The notes beneath the pieces were generated by a model. It was not told the origin of the DNA and made no database searches. It saw only the letters and a program-made list of their open reading frames with translations. DNA of 64,000 nucleotides from Kribbella catacumbae DSM 19601 (GTDB lineage: Bacteria > Actinomycetota > Actinomycetes > Propionibacteriales > Kribbellaceae), in NCBI RefSeq assembly GCF_000372465.1, contig NZ_AQUZ01000003.1:124001-188000 (forward strand). Reading direction: 5' to 3'. The first letter of the stretch is position 1. Every line of letters starts with the position of its first letter. This document shows positions 8,647 to 17,391 of the stretch, piece after piece. The translations under genes were made by a program, and so were the position numbers.

Positions 8647-10520
8647 GCCGGCAGTTCCTCCTCGGTCAGGTACTTCTTCAGCTCGTCCAGCTCGAACAGT
8701 TCCAGCAGGTCCTCGCGCATCGGGAGCTGGTCCTTGCGGGACACGTTCACGCTGCCGTCGGAGTTCAGGCCGCAGACCAGCAGCAGCTTGCGCCACTCGG
8801 CGTTCATGCCCGGGAAGTCGTCGCGGGTGTGACCGCCGCGCGACTCCTCGCGCTCCAGCGCCGCCTTCGCGACACACTCCGACACCGTCAGCATGTTGCG
8901 CAGGTCGAGCGCGAGGTGCCAGCCCGGGTTGAACTGCCGGTGCCCCTCGACCGTCATCTTCGCGATCCGGCCACGGAACTCGGCCAGCCGCGCCAGCGCC
9001 TGCTCCATCTCCTCGGCCTTGCGGATGATGCCGACCAGGTCGTTCATCGACTGCTGCAGTTCCTGGTGGATCGTGTACGGGTTCTCCCCGCCCTCGAGCT
9101 CGAACGGCGCCAGCGCCTCGGCCGCCGCCGTGTCGATGTCGTCCTCGGCGATCTTCGGCCGGTCCGCGCCGAGCGAGTCGACGTACATGGCCGCGCCGCT
9201 GCCGGCCCGGCGCCCGAAGACGAGCAGGTCGGACAGCGAGTTGCCGCCCAGCCGGTTCGACCCGTGCATTCCGCCGGCGACCTCACCGGCCGCGAACAGA
9301 CCCGGTACTACGGACGACGCGGTGTCGGGATCGACCTCGACGCCACCCATCACGTAATGGCAGGTCGGGCCGACCTCCATCGGCTCGGCGGTGATGTCGA
9401 CGTCCGCGAGCTCCTTGAACTGGTGGTGCATCGACGGCAGCCGGCGCTTGATCTCCTCGGCCGGGAGTCGCGACGAGACATCCAGGAAGACCCCGCCGTG
9501 CGGCGTACCGCGGCCGGCCTTGACCTCGGAGTTGATCGCCCGGGCGACCTCGTCGCGCGGCAGCAGTTCCGGGGGACGCCGGTTGTTGTCGGCATCCTTG
9601 TACCAGCGGTCGGCCTCTTCCTCGGTCTCCGCGTACTGCGCCCGGAACACGTCCGGCACGTACTCGAACATGAACCGCTTGCCCTCGGAGTTCTTCAGGA
9701 CCCCGCCGTCACCGCGGACCGACTCGGTGACCAGGATGCCCTTCACCGACGGCGGCCAGACCATGCCGGTCGGGTGGAACTGGATGAACTCCATGTTGAT
9801 CAGCGTCGCGCCGGCCCGCATCGCGAGGGCGTGACCGTCACCGGTGTACTCCCACGAGTTCGAGGTGACCTTGAACGACTTGCCGACGCCGCCGGTGGCC
9901 AGGATGACCGCGGGCGCGTCGAACAGGATGAACCGGCCGGACTCGCGCCAGTACCCGAAGGCACCGGAGATCGCGTCGCCGTCCTTGAGCAGCTCGGTCA
10001 CGGTGCACTCGGCGTACACCTTGAGGTTGGCCTCGTAGTCGCCGGTGGCCGCGAAGTCCTCCTGCTGCAGCGAGACGATCTTCTGCTGCAGGGTGCGGAT
10101 CAGTTCGAGGCCGGTCCGGTCGCCGACGTGCGCGAGCCGCGGGTAGGAGTGGCCGCCGAAGTTGCGCTGGCTGATCTTGCCGTCCGCCGTGCGGTCGAAC
10201 AGCGCGCCGTAGGACTCCAGTTCCCAGACCCGGTCGGGGGCTTCCTGCGCGTGCAGTTCGGCCATCCGCCAGTTGTTCAGGAACTTCCCGCCGCGCATCG
10301 TGTCGCGGTAGTGGACCTGCCAGTTGTCGTTGGAGTTCGCGTTGCCCATCGCCGCCGCGCAGCCGCCCTCGGCCATCACGGTGTGCGCCTTGCCGAACAG
10401 CGACTTGCACACGATCGCGGTGCGCTTGCCCTGCTCGCGGGCCTCGATCGCCGCCCGTAAGCCGGCTCCGCCGGCCCCGATCACGACGACGTCGTATTGG
10501 TGTCGTTCCAGCTCAGTCAT
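8643..10520 (-). CDS. sdhA: Succinate dehydrogenase flavoprotein subunit
   Basis: The 625-residue protein has the N-terminal dinucleotide-binding motif VVVIGAGGAGLRAA, the FAD-attachment region KAHTVMAEGG (H46), the substrate-site region QFHPTG and the AGG(M)HGSNRLGGNSLSDLLVFGR signature split across the FAD and capping domains. It oxidises succinate to fumarate on the cytoplasmic face of the membrane. It is the third gene of a four-gene operon, following the membrane anchor by 21 bp and overlapping sdhB by 4 nt. Confidence 0.96.
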   Translation of the reverse strand: MTELERHQYDVVVIGAGGAGLRAAIEAREQGKRTAIVCKSLFGKAHTVMAEGGCAAAMGNANSNDNWQVHYRDTMRGGKFLNNWRMAELHAQEAPDRVWELESYGALFDRTADGKISQRNFGGHSYPRLAHVGDRTGLELIRTLQQKIVSLQQEDFAATGDYEANLKVYAECTVTELLKDGDAISGAFGYWRESGRFILFDAPAVILATGGVGKSFKVTSNSWEYTGDGHALAMRAGATLINMEFIQFHPTGMVWPPSVKGILVTESVRGDGGVLKNSEGKRFMFEYVPDVFRAQYAETEEEADRWYKDADNNRRPPELLPRDEVARAINSEVKAGRGTPHGGVFLDVSSRLPAEEIKRRLPSMHHQFKELADVDITAEPMEVGPTCHYVMGGVEVDPDTASSVVPGLFAAGEVAGGMHGSNRLGGNSLSDLLVFGRRAGSGAAMYVDSLGADRPKIAEDDIDTAAAEALAPFELEGGENPYTIHQELQQSMNDLVGIIRKAEEMEQALARLAEFRGRIAKMTVEGHRQFNPGWHLALDLRNMLTVSECVAKAALEREESRGGHTRDDFPGMNAEWRKLLLVCGLNSDGSVNVSRKDQLPMREDLLELFELDELKKYLTEEELPA

Positions 10521-10541
10521 AAGAAGTCAGACGTCCGTATC

Positions 10542-11342
10542 TCAGTTGAAGAAGCGCAGATCGGAGAACCACCCGGCGGACAGCGACATGATGTACGCGT
10601 CGGTCAGGATCACGGTGAACAGCGAGATCATCGCGAAGGTGCCGTGCTTGGGGTTCAGCTTCGACACGAAGGTCCAGTACCGGTAGCGCAGCGGGTGCTT
10701 GGAGAAGTTCTTCAGCCTTCCGCCGACGATGTGCCGGCAGGCGTGGCACGACAGCGTGTAGAGCCACAGGAAGACCAGGTTGATCCAGATGATCACGGTG
10801 CCCAGGCCGATGCCGAAACCGCCGTCCTTGCCGTGGAAGGCGAGCACGCCGTCGTACACGTTGAGGACACCGAAGACCAGCGCGCCGTAGAAGAAGTAGC
10901 GGTGCAGGTTCAGAGCGACCAGGGGGAACTTCCGCTCACCCGTGTACTTCTTGTGCGGCTCCGGTACCGCGCAGGCCGCCGGCGCGAAGAACAGCGAGCG
11001 GTACCCGGCCTTGCGGTAGTAGTAACAAGTACCCCGGAAGCCGGCCAGCACCGCGAAGGTGATGATGCTGAACGGGATCACCCGCGGGAACTCGCCGAAC
11101 CAGGTGCCCAGGTGGCTCGAGTTCGGAACGCAGGACTCGGTGATGCACGGCGAGTACAGCGGGGTGAGGTAGTGGAAGTCGTCGACCCAGTACCACTTGT
11201 TCATGAAGATCCGGATCGTCGCGTAGACGACGAAGAAGCCCAGGATCACCCCGATCCGCAGTGGCGCCAGCCACCAGCGGTCGCTACGAAGGGTCTTCTC
11301 CTCAATCTGTGCGCGGCCCGGCGCGCTCGTTCCCGTCGCCAT
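10542..11342 (-). CDS. sdhC: Succinate dehydrogenase membrane anchor (Sdh1-type cytochrome b)
   Basis: This 266-residue membrane protein has about five hydrophobic segments (for example LRIGVILGFFVVYATIRIF near residues 28-46) and several histidines in helices or loops (NLHRYFFYG, SCHACRHIVGG) that could ligate heme. It anchors SdhAB and carries quinone binding. Its large size and lone-anchor arrangement fit the mycobacterial Sdh1 type rather than the separate SdhC/SdhD pair. Its start overlaps the stop of the upstream small gene by one base (TGATG). Confidence 0.88.
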   Translation of the reverse strand: MATGTSAPGRAQIEEKTLRSDRWWLAPLRIGVILGFFVVYATIRIFMNKWYWVDDFHYLTPLYSPCITESCVPNSSHLGTWFGEFPRVIPFSIITFAVLAGFRGTCYYYRKAGYRSLFFAPAACAVPEPHKKYTGERKFPLVALNLHRYFFYGALVFGVLNVYDGVLAFHGKDGGFGIGLGTVIIWINLVFLWLYTLSCHACRHIVGGRLKNFSKHPLRYRYWTFVSKLNPKHGTFAMISLFTVILTDAYIMSLSAGWFSDLRFFN

Positions 11343-11635
11343 CAGGGAGCGTGCCGGTCAGGAGCGCCGAAGCCTTCGTGCTCCGCGTCGGTCCACATGG
11401 ACGCGTCGTATTCCACGTCGGGGATCTCCTCGAGTTCCTCCGGAACGGGTCCGGGTTTGTGATGAGGGTCGGGAGGGCCGAGCTCGGCCAGGTCGTCGCT
11501 CAGCCTGGCCACGTCCGACACCAATCGGCGAACGCCGAGGGTGTCACCGTACTCCTGGCTGAGTTTGCCGACGCTGGCATGCAGCGCTTCGAGAGCGCGT
11601 TGCACCGCTGCCACGGTGCTGTTGCCGTCACCCAT
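11342..11635 (-). CDS. Small conserved protein heading the sdh operon
   Basis: The 97-residue soluble protein is acidic, with a helical N-terminal half (MGDGNSTVAAVQRALEALHA onward) and a proline-rich C-terminal half ending in WTDAEHEGFGAPDRHAP. ATG at 11635 is chosen because GGAG lies upstream with good spacing; an in-frame start 21 codons earlier is less likely. Mycobacterial Sdh1 operons also carry a small hypothetical gene in this position (from memory, Rv0250c), so it may assist assembly or regulation of the complex. No enzymatic motif is visible. Confidence 0.75.
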   Translation of the reverse strand: MGDGNSTVAAVQRALEALHASVGKLSQEYGDTLGVRRLVSDVARLSDDLAELGPPDPHHKPGPVPEELEEIPDVEYDASMWTDAEHEGFGAPDRHAP

Positions 11636-11730
11636 ACCGACTCCAGTGATGGTTTTGTCGCTGTAAGTATGGGCACACTTTGCCCCCGCGAGGCGCACAA
11701 CGGAAGACCCCTCGGTACGGCGTGTTTCTA

Positions 11731-11745
11731 GTTAGGTTTACCTCA
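11731..11745 (-). promoter_or_regulatory. Candidate IdeR/DtxR-type iron box upstream of sdh
   Basis: GTTAGGTTTACCTCA matches 12 of 15 positions of the right part of the IdeR/DtxR consensus, but only 13 of 19 over the full site. It lies about 95 bp upstream of the first sdh-operon gene. Iron control of an iron-rich respiratory complex is plausible, but the site is imperfect. Confidence 0.35.
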
Positions 11746-12402
11746 GTTGCCGATGGCCGTCGGGTGGAGTAAAGGGGCGAATCCGGCCTTCAGGACAAGG
11801 AGATTCGCGGGCGGCGTCAGTACTTGATACTTTTCCCGCCCCACCACCCCAGTCACTGCGACGTCACGCAACCCGGCGGGACGCGCGGGTGTGTCATATC
11901 CCTCCCACGACCAGCTGAGCACCTTGCCGCCGAGTACCAGGGCCGGCCGGCCGTCGAATCGGATCATCGCCCCGTCAGGCAATTCGTCCAGCTCGGCGAT
12001 GGTGGTGCGTTGCTGCCGGGATCGTGGCTCGACGCGTTCGAGATGGAGTTGGGCGTCCATCGCGGCGGCTCGGGGACGCTCCGGCAGACCACGCGCGGCG
12101 GCCCACGCACCGGCGTACAGGAGGTAGTCGCGGCGGCGGCAGTACGCGCAGGGGCGGTGTCCGGCGGCCAGGGCGACGGCCTCGTCGAAGAAGAACAGTG
12201 CGGTCCAGCGGCTGGGTGGCATCGGGTCGCGCTGGACGCCTTTCCACTCCAGTACGCAGCAGATCCAGGCCTTCGACCGCCAGCGGGTGGCGCCCAGGGT
12301 GCGGTCGGGGCGGTGCAAGGTTCCGCGATTGCCCATCAACAGGCCACGACCTGACTCGGCCACGATCTCCTGGGTCGGCAGCACTCTGTTCTGTAGCGGC
12401 AC
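11743..12402 (-). CDS. Conserved protein of unknown function with CxxC motif
   Basis: About 219 residues; it begins VPLQNRVLPTQEIV and contains GLLMGNRG, RWRSKAWICCVLEWKG, LFFFDEAVALAAGHRPCAYC and late SWSWEGYD segments. I recognise this as a widespread uncharacterised family; the PCAYCRR motif suggests a metal or structural cysteine pair. GTG at 12402 gives the family-like N-terminus; another GTG at 12432 is possible. It is divergent from the Nudix gene. Confidence 0.65.
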   Translation of the reverse strand: MPLQNRVLPTQEIVAESGRGLLMGNRGTLHRPDRTLGATRWRSKAWICCVLEWKGVQRDPMPPSRWTALFFFDEAVALAAGHRPCAYCRRRDYLLYAGAWAAARGLPERPRAAAMDAQLHLERVEPRSRQQRTTIAELDELPDGAMIRFDGRPALVLGGKVLSWSWEGYDTPARPAGLRDVAVTGVVGREKYQVLTPPANLLVLKAGFAPLLHPTAIGN

Positions 12403-12443
12403 GGGACCATCATGGCCGCAAACATCTGACACAGTGCATGCCC

Positions 12444-12833
12444 ATGAGTGAGCCGCAGATCGTCGTCGGCGTGGCCGTGATCCGGGCGGGCCGGGTGCTG
12501 GCCGCTCTTCGTCCCGGGCCGGACGGCGGCTGGGAGTTTCCCGGCGGCAAGGTCGAGGCGGGGGAGACCGACGAGCAGGCCGCGGTCCGCGAACTGCGCG
12601 AGGAACTGGCCCTCGAGATCAAGCCCGGCGCCTCGCTGGGTCCGGCCCAGCCGATCGGCGAGCGCTACCTGCTCCGGGTGTACGCCGCGGCGCTGCTGAG
12701 TGGTGAACCGGTCCTGCATGAACACAGCGCGATCCGGTGGGTCGAAGCAGCCGAATTGGCCGAACTGGATTGGTTGCCAGCTGACCGTCCGTTCCTGTCT
12801 GTACTACGCCAAGTAATCGATAACGGCACATAA
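12444..12833 (+). CDS. Nudix hydrolase (MutT-like)
   Basis: The 129-residue protein contains a complete Nudix box, GGKVEAGETDEQAAVRELRE followed by ELALEI (GX5EX7REUXEEXGU), near residues 36-58, which binds Mg2+ and hydrolyses nucleoside diphosphate linkages. Size and the VVGVAVIRAGRVLAALRPG N-terminus fit 8-oxo-dGTP diphosphatases that clean oxidised nucleotides. ATG at 12444 or two codons earlier are both possible. It stands alone ahead of the ABC importer operon. Confidence 0.9.
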   Translation: MSEPQIVVGVAVIRAGRVLAALRPGPDGGWEFPGGKVEAGETDEQAAVRELREELALEIKPGASLGPAQPIGERYLLRVYAAALLSGEPVLHEHSAIRWVEAAELAELDWLPADRPFLSVLRQVIDNGT

Positions 12834-12835
12834 GT

Positions 12836-12893
12836 GCGAGTGGCACTAAAAACGTTACTGCGCGTGGCACTAAATCCGTCACGATTCCGTGAC
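12836..12893 (+). promoter_or_regulatory. Direct and inverted repeats ahead of the peptide-ABC operon
   Basis: GCGAGTGGCACTAAA (12836-12850) and GCGCGTGGCACTAAA (12860-12874) are direct repeats with one mismatch, 24 bp apart. They are followed by the palindrome GTCACGATTCCGTGAC (12878-12893). They occupy the 164-bp gap upstream of the importer operon and look like regulator-binding sites; the regulator is unknown. Confidence 0.5.
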
Positions 12894-12997
12894 ATCGGCG
12901 CCAGCCCAGTGGCGTCCACACTGCGAGATCCGTAGGGTTCCCGGCAACTCGACCGTCGGGGTGACCGCGGTGCGATTCAAGGGGAAGGGCTACAGCA

Positions 12998-14044
12998 ATG
13001 ACGCTGGGGGTTTCGGAGGACCTGCCTCCCGATGGCGGTCTGCCGGCAGACGGTTTGGCCGAGACCGCGGAGGCCAAGCAGATCGAGGGTCGTTCCCTCG
13101 GCCAGATCGCCTGGGCCCGGCTGAAGAAGGACAAGATCGCCGTGATCAGCGCGGTCATCATCCTGCTGATCATCGCGGTGGCGATCTTCGCGCCGTTGAT
13201 CGTGAAGATCAACGGCTTCCCGCCGGATCAGTTCAACAAGCTCGACTCGGACGGCAACCCGCTGCTGAACACGCGCGATGGCGGCATCCCGATCGGCGGC
13301 CTGTGGGGTAGCGGAACCAGCACCGAGCACTGGCTCGGCGTCGAGCCGCAGAACGGCCGCGACGTCTTCTCCCGGCTGGTGTACGGCACCCGGGTCTCGC
13401 TGCTGGTCGCACTCGGCGGCACCCTGATCGCGATCGTGCTCGGCACCGTGATCGGGATGGTGTCCGGCTACTTCGGTGGCTGGGTCGACACGCTGCTCAG
13501 CCGGCTGATGGACATCATGCTGAGCTTCCCGTCGCTGCTCTTCATCATGGCGCTGACGCCGGTGGTCGCGGACCGCGGTCAGGACCTGCTGGGCATACCC
13601 GACGACAACAGACTCCGATTAGGCGTGCTGATGTTCGTCCTCGGCTTCTTCGGCTGGGCCTACCTGGCCCGGATCGTGCGCGGCCAGACGCTGTCGCTGC
13701 GCGAGCGGGAGTTCGTCGAGGCGGCCAGATCGCTCGGCGCCGGTCCGATGTACGTGATCTTCAAGCAGATCCTGCCGAACCTGATCCCGACGCTGCTCGT
13801 CTACACCACCCTGCTGATCCCGGGCAACATCACCGCGGAGGCCGCGTTGTCCTTCCTCGGTGTCGGCATCAAGGAGCCGACCTCCTCCTGGGGCCGGATG
13901 ATCGCCGACGCGTCGGACTGGATCGAGAGCAACCCGCTCTACCTGTTCTTCCCGGGCATCGCGCTGTTCATCACCGTGCTGGCGTTCAACCTGCTCGGTG
14001 ACTCGGTGCGCGACGCCCTCGACCCGCGCGCCGGGAGGAGTTGA
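12998..14044 (+). CDS. ABC transporter permease (OppC/DppC family)
   Basis: The 348-residue inner-membrane protein has about six hydrophobic segments and the coupling-loop region EAARSLGAGPMYVIFKQILP, which docks onto the ATPases. An external segment (about residues 70-110) follows the first helix, as in OppC/DppC proteins. It is the first gene of a C-B-D-F-A ordered operon; the next permease begins 3 bp after its stop. AGGGGAAGG lies upstream of the ATG. Confidence 0.93.
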   Translation: MTLGVSEDLPPDGGLPADGLAETAEAKQIEGRSLGQIAWARLKKDKIAVISAVIILLIIAVAIFAPLIVKINGFPPDQFNKLDSDGNPLLNTRDGGIPIGGLWGSGTSTEHWLGVEPQNGRDVFSRLVYGTRVSLLVALGGTLIAIVLGTVIGMVSGYFGGWVDTLLSRLMDIMLSFPSLLFIMALTPVVADRGQDLLGIPDDNRLRLGVLMFVLGFFGWAYLARIVRGQTLSLREREFVEAARSLGAGPMYVIFKQILPNLIPTLLVYTTLLIPGNITAEAALSFLGVGIKEPTSSWGRMIADASDWIESNPLYLFFPGIALFITVLAFNLLGDSVRDALDPRAGRS

Positions 14045-14047
14045 CCC

Positions 14048-15052
14048 ATGGGCCGCTATCTGATCCGCCGGCTGCTGCAGACGGTTGTCATCCTCTGGGT
14101 GATCAGCGCCATCACGTTCTTCCTGTTCTGGATCACGCCGGCGAACCCCGCCCTGCTGATCTGCGGCAAGAACTGCAACACCGAGACGATCGCGACGGTC
14201 AACGCCACCTTCGGGTTCGACGACCCACTGATCGTCCAGTACGGCACGTACATGAAGGGCCTGGTCAGCCCGACCGGCCGGGACATCGGTTCCGAGGGCA
14301 GCGAGCGCAACTGCGCGTGGCCGTGCTTCGGTGAGTCGTACCAGAACGGCATCCCGGTCTGGGACTCGATCTCAGACGCCTTCCCGGCGACCTTCTGGCT
14401 CGCCATCGGCGCCGCCACGATCTGGCTGTTCTTCGGGGTGATGCTCGGTCTGCTCGCGGCCTTGCGCAAAGGCAAGGCGCTGGACAAGCTGAGCGTCGGC
14501 CTGGCGCTGTTCGGCGTCTCGTTCCCGACCATCGTGTTCGGTTATCTGCTGTTGTTCCTGTTCATCGTCAAACTCAAATGGATACCGTTCCCCGACACGG
14601 CCAACGCCGCCCTGTTCGAGGTCGGCCCAGTGAAATGGCTGCAGTTCTACATCCTGCCGTGGATCACGCTGGCGCTGGTCTTCGCGGCGCTCTACACCAG
14701 GCTCACCCGCGCCAACATGATCGACACGATGAACGAGGACTACATCCGCACCGCCCGGGCCAAGGGCCTGGGTGAGGGCACCGTGATCTTCAAGCACGGG
14801 CTGCGGTCCGCGCTGACGCCGATCGTCACGATCTTCGGCCTGGATCTTGGTGGCCTGCTCGGCGGCGCGGTGATCACCGAACAGATCTTCAGCATCACCG
14901 GCCTGGGCAAGTTCGCGATCGATTCGGTGCTCGGCAACGACCTGCCCGCGATCATGGGCGTCGTCTTGTTCGCGGCGATCTTCATCGTCCTCGCGAACGT
15001 CGTCGTCGACGTCCTGTACGCCGTCATCGACCCGCGCGTGCGGTTGTCCTGA
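14048..15052 (+). CDS. ABC transporter permease (OppB/DppB family)
   Basis: The 334-residue permease starts MGRYLIRRLLQTVVILWVIS, typical of OppB/DppB, and has the coupling loop DYIRTARAKGLGEGTVIFKH. About six transmembrane segments are evident. A cysteine-containing external segment (residues about 38-98, with CGKNCN and CAWPC) is longer than usual for the family. It pairs with the preceding permease to form the channel; GGGAGGAG precedes its start. Confidence 0.93.
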   Translation: MGRYLIRRLLQTVVILWVISAITFFLFWITPANPALLICGKNCNTETIATVNATFGFDDPLIVQYGTYMKGLVSPTGRDIGSEGSERNCAWPCFGESYQNGIPVWDSISDAFPATFWLAIGAATIWLFFGVMLGLLAALRKGKALDKLSVGLALFGVSFPTIVFGYLLLFLFIVKLKWIPFPDTANAALFEVGPVKWLQFYILPWITLALVFAALYTRLTRANMIDTMNEDYIRTARAKGLGEGTVIFKHGLRSALTPIVTIFGLDLGGLLGGAVITEQIFSITGLGKFAIDSVLGNDLPAIMGVVLFAAIFIVLANVVVDVLYAVIDPRVRLS

Positions 15053-15068
15053 CCCGACGAGGAGACAA

Positions 15069-16139
15069 GTGACCGAGTCTGTGACAACCACAGCGAGTAC
15101 CAGCGCCGGGACCGGCAAGCCGTTCCTGGAGCTCAAGAACCTGCAGGTGCACTTCCCGACCGACGACGGCCTGGTCAAGGCCGTCAACGGGCTGAGCTTC
15201 ACCCTGGAACGCGGCAAGACGCTGGGCATCGTCGGCGAGTCCGGCTCTGGCAAGAGCGTCTCGAGCCTGGCCATCATGGGTCTGCACAAGGGCAGCCGGG
15301 CCAAGGTGGGCGGTGAGATCTGGCTGGACGGCGCCGAGCTGGTGGGGATGTCCGTGCCGGAGATCCGCCGGCTGCGCGGCCAGCAGGTGGCGATGATCTT
15401 CCAGGACCCGCTGTCGGCGATGCACCCCTTCTACCGGGTCGGCGACCAGCTCGTCGAGGCGTACCGGGTGCACAACGAAGTACCGAAGTCGGTGGCCAGG
15501 AAGCGCGCGATCGACCTGCTCGACCGGGTCGGCATCCCGTCGCCGGACAAGCGGTTCTTCGACTACCCGCACCAGTTCTCCGGTGGTATGCGGCAGCGCG
15601 CGATGATCGCGATGGCGCTGATGTGCGACCCGCAGTTGCTGATCGCGGATGAGCCGACCACCGCCCTGGACGTCACCGTGCAGGCGCAGATCCTCGACCT
15701 GATGATGGATCTGCAGAAGGAGTTCAACTCCGCGATCGTCATCATCACCCACGACCTGGGCGTGGTCGCCCAGATGGCGCAGGACGTGGTGGTCATGTAC
15801 GGCGGCCGGGTGGTGGAGGCCGGCCCGGTCCGGGAGATCTTCTACCGGCCGGAGATGCCCTACACCTGGGGTCTGCTCGGTTCGATCCCGCGGGTGAACC
15901 GTGGCGGCGACCACCGGCTCAAGTCGATCCGGGGTACTCCGCCGTCGCTGATCAACCTGCCCAAGGGATGCCCGTTCCAGCCGCGCTGCGACTACCAGCA
16001 GCACGTCGAGGGCCACTCCTGCACCGGTGAGGTCCCCGACCTGCTGCAGATCGGCACGGAGGACCACCGGGTCCGGTGCCACATCGAGACCGGGCAGCGC
16101 AAGAAGCTGTTCACCGAGCAGATCAAGCCGAACCTGTGA
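15069..16139 (+). CDS. ABC transporter ATP-binding protein (OppD/DppD family)
   Basis: The 356-residue ATPase has Walker A GESGSGKS, signature FSGGMRQRAMIAMAL, Walker B LLIADEPTTALD and a C-terminal cysteine-bearing oligopeptide-transporter domain (GCPFQPRCDYQQ...CTGE) that in this family often holds a 4Fe-4S cluster. The GTG start at 15069 follows GAGGAGA. It powers uptake together with the second ATPase. Confidence 0.94.
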   Translation: MTESVTTTASTSAGTGKPFLELKNLQVHFPTDDGLVKAVNGLSFTLERGKTLGIVGESGSGKSVSSLAIMGLHKGSRAKVGGEIWLDGAELVGMSVPEIRRLRGQQVAMIFQDPLSAMHPFYRVGDQLVEAYRVHNEVPKSVARKRAIDLLDRVGIPSPDKRFFDYPHQFSGGMRQRAMIAMALMCDPQLLIADEPTTALDVTVQAQILDLMMDLQKEFNSAIVIITHDLGVVAQMAQDVVVMYGGRVVEAGPVREIFYRPEMPYTWGLLGSIPRVNRGGDHRLKSIRGTPPSLINLPKGCPFQPRCDYQQHVEGHSCTGEVPDLLQIGTEDHRVRCHIETGQRKKLFTEQIKPNL

Positions 16140-16167
16140 TGCCGGCATCGAAGGACGAGGAGCGATC

Positions 16168-17205
16168 GTGAGCACGTCGACGGCGGCTGAGCAGGTCATC
16201 CGGGCCGGGCAGGGCGAGGCGCTGCTGGAGGTCAAGGGACTGCAGCGCTACTTCCCGGTCACCCGGGGCATCGTTTTCCAGCGGCAGGTCGGCGCGGTGA
16301 AGGCGGTCGACGGTATCGACCTGTCCATCCATACCGGCGAGACGCTCGGCGTGGTCGGTGAGTCCGGTTGTGGCAAGACGACCACCGGCCGGCTGGTGAC
16401 CAGGCTGGACGAGCCGACGGGTGGCTCGATCACCTTCGAGGGCGAGGACCTCACCCATCTGAGCCGCGCGAAGATGCGGCCGTTCCGGCGCGAGATCCAG
16501 ATGATCTTCCAGGACCCGTTCTCGTCGCTGAACCCGCGGCAGACGATCGGCACGATCATCGCGGCGCCGTTCCAGATCCAGAAGGTGGACAGCGAGGGCG
16601 GCACGAAGAAGGCCGTCCAGGCGCTGATGGAACGCGTCGGGCTGAACCCCGAGCACTACAACCGGTACCCGCACGAGTTCTCCGGTGGTCAGCGGCAGCG
16701 GATCGGGGTCGCCCGGGCGCTGGCGCTGCGGCCGAAGCTGATCGTCTGCGACGAGCCGGTGTCGGCCCTCGACGTCTCCATCCAGGCGCAGATCGTGAAC
16801 CTGCTGGAGGACCTGCAGGACGAGTTCAATCTCGCCTACCTGTTCATCGCCCACGACCTGTCGGTGATCCGGCACATCTCCGACCGGGTCGCCGTGATGT
16901 ACCTCGGCAAGGTGGTCGAGGTGGCGGATCGTGACGAGTTGTACAACCATGCCCGGCACCCCTACACCCACGCGCTGTTGTCGGCGGTCCCCGAAGCGGA
17001 CCCGGACGCGCTGGCGCACCGTGAGCGAATCCGGCTCACCGGGGACGTGCCGAGCCCGCTGAATCCGCCGTCGGGTTGCCGATTCCGGACCCGATGCTGG
17101 AAGGCGCAGGACATCTGCGCCGAGCAGGAACCGCCATTGGTGCAGATCGGTGCACCGGGTCACCAGGCGGCTTGTCACTTCCCGGAGGAGCGCGATGTGA
17201 TCTGA
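16168..17205 (+). CDS. ABC transporter ATP-binding protein (OppF/DppF family)
   Basis: The 345-residue ATPase has Walker A GESGCGKT, signature FSGGQRQRIGVARAL, Walker B LIVCDEPVSALD and a C-terminal GCRFRTRCWKAQDICAEQ motif of the oligopeptide-transporter extension. GTG at 16168 is preceded by GAGGAGC; the frame stays open upstream, but that part overlaps the previous gene. It forms the ATPase heterodimer with the upstream protein. Confidence 0.94.
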   Translation: MSTSTAAEQVIRAGQGEALLEVKGLQRYFPVTRGIVFQRQVGAVKAVDGIDLSIHTGETLGVVGESGCGKTTTGRLVTRLDEPTGGSITFEGEDLTHLSRAKMRPFRREIQMIFQDPFSSLNPRQTIGTIIAAPFQIQKVDSEGGTKKAVQALMERVGLNPEHYNRYPHEFSGGQRQRIGVARALALRPKLIVCDEPVSALDVSIQAQIVNLLEDLQDEFNLAYLFIAHDLSVIRHISDRVAVMYLGKVVEVADRDELYNHARHPYTHALLSAVPEADPDALAHRERIRLTGDVPSPLNPPSGCRFRTRCWKAQDICAEQEPPLVQIGAPGHQAACHFPEERDVI

Positions 17206-17391
17206 AAACTACGGAGAGTAGCTGAAAGATCTATCGATGGCAATGAACCAATCACGATCTGGTCACCGAGCCGAATGCTCGTTGCGCCACCTGTGGATCC
17301 GTGAGTTGATGACCGCGAATTGACGCCAGATGACCTATCCGGCCGCCGCGACCCGGCGTGGAACGTCATGACAAGGAAGGAACTACTGGCT

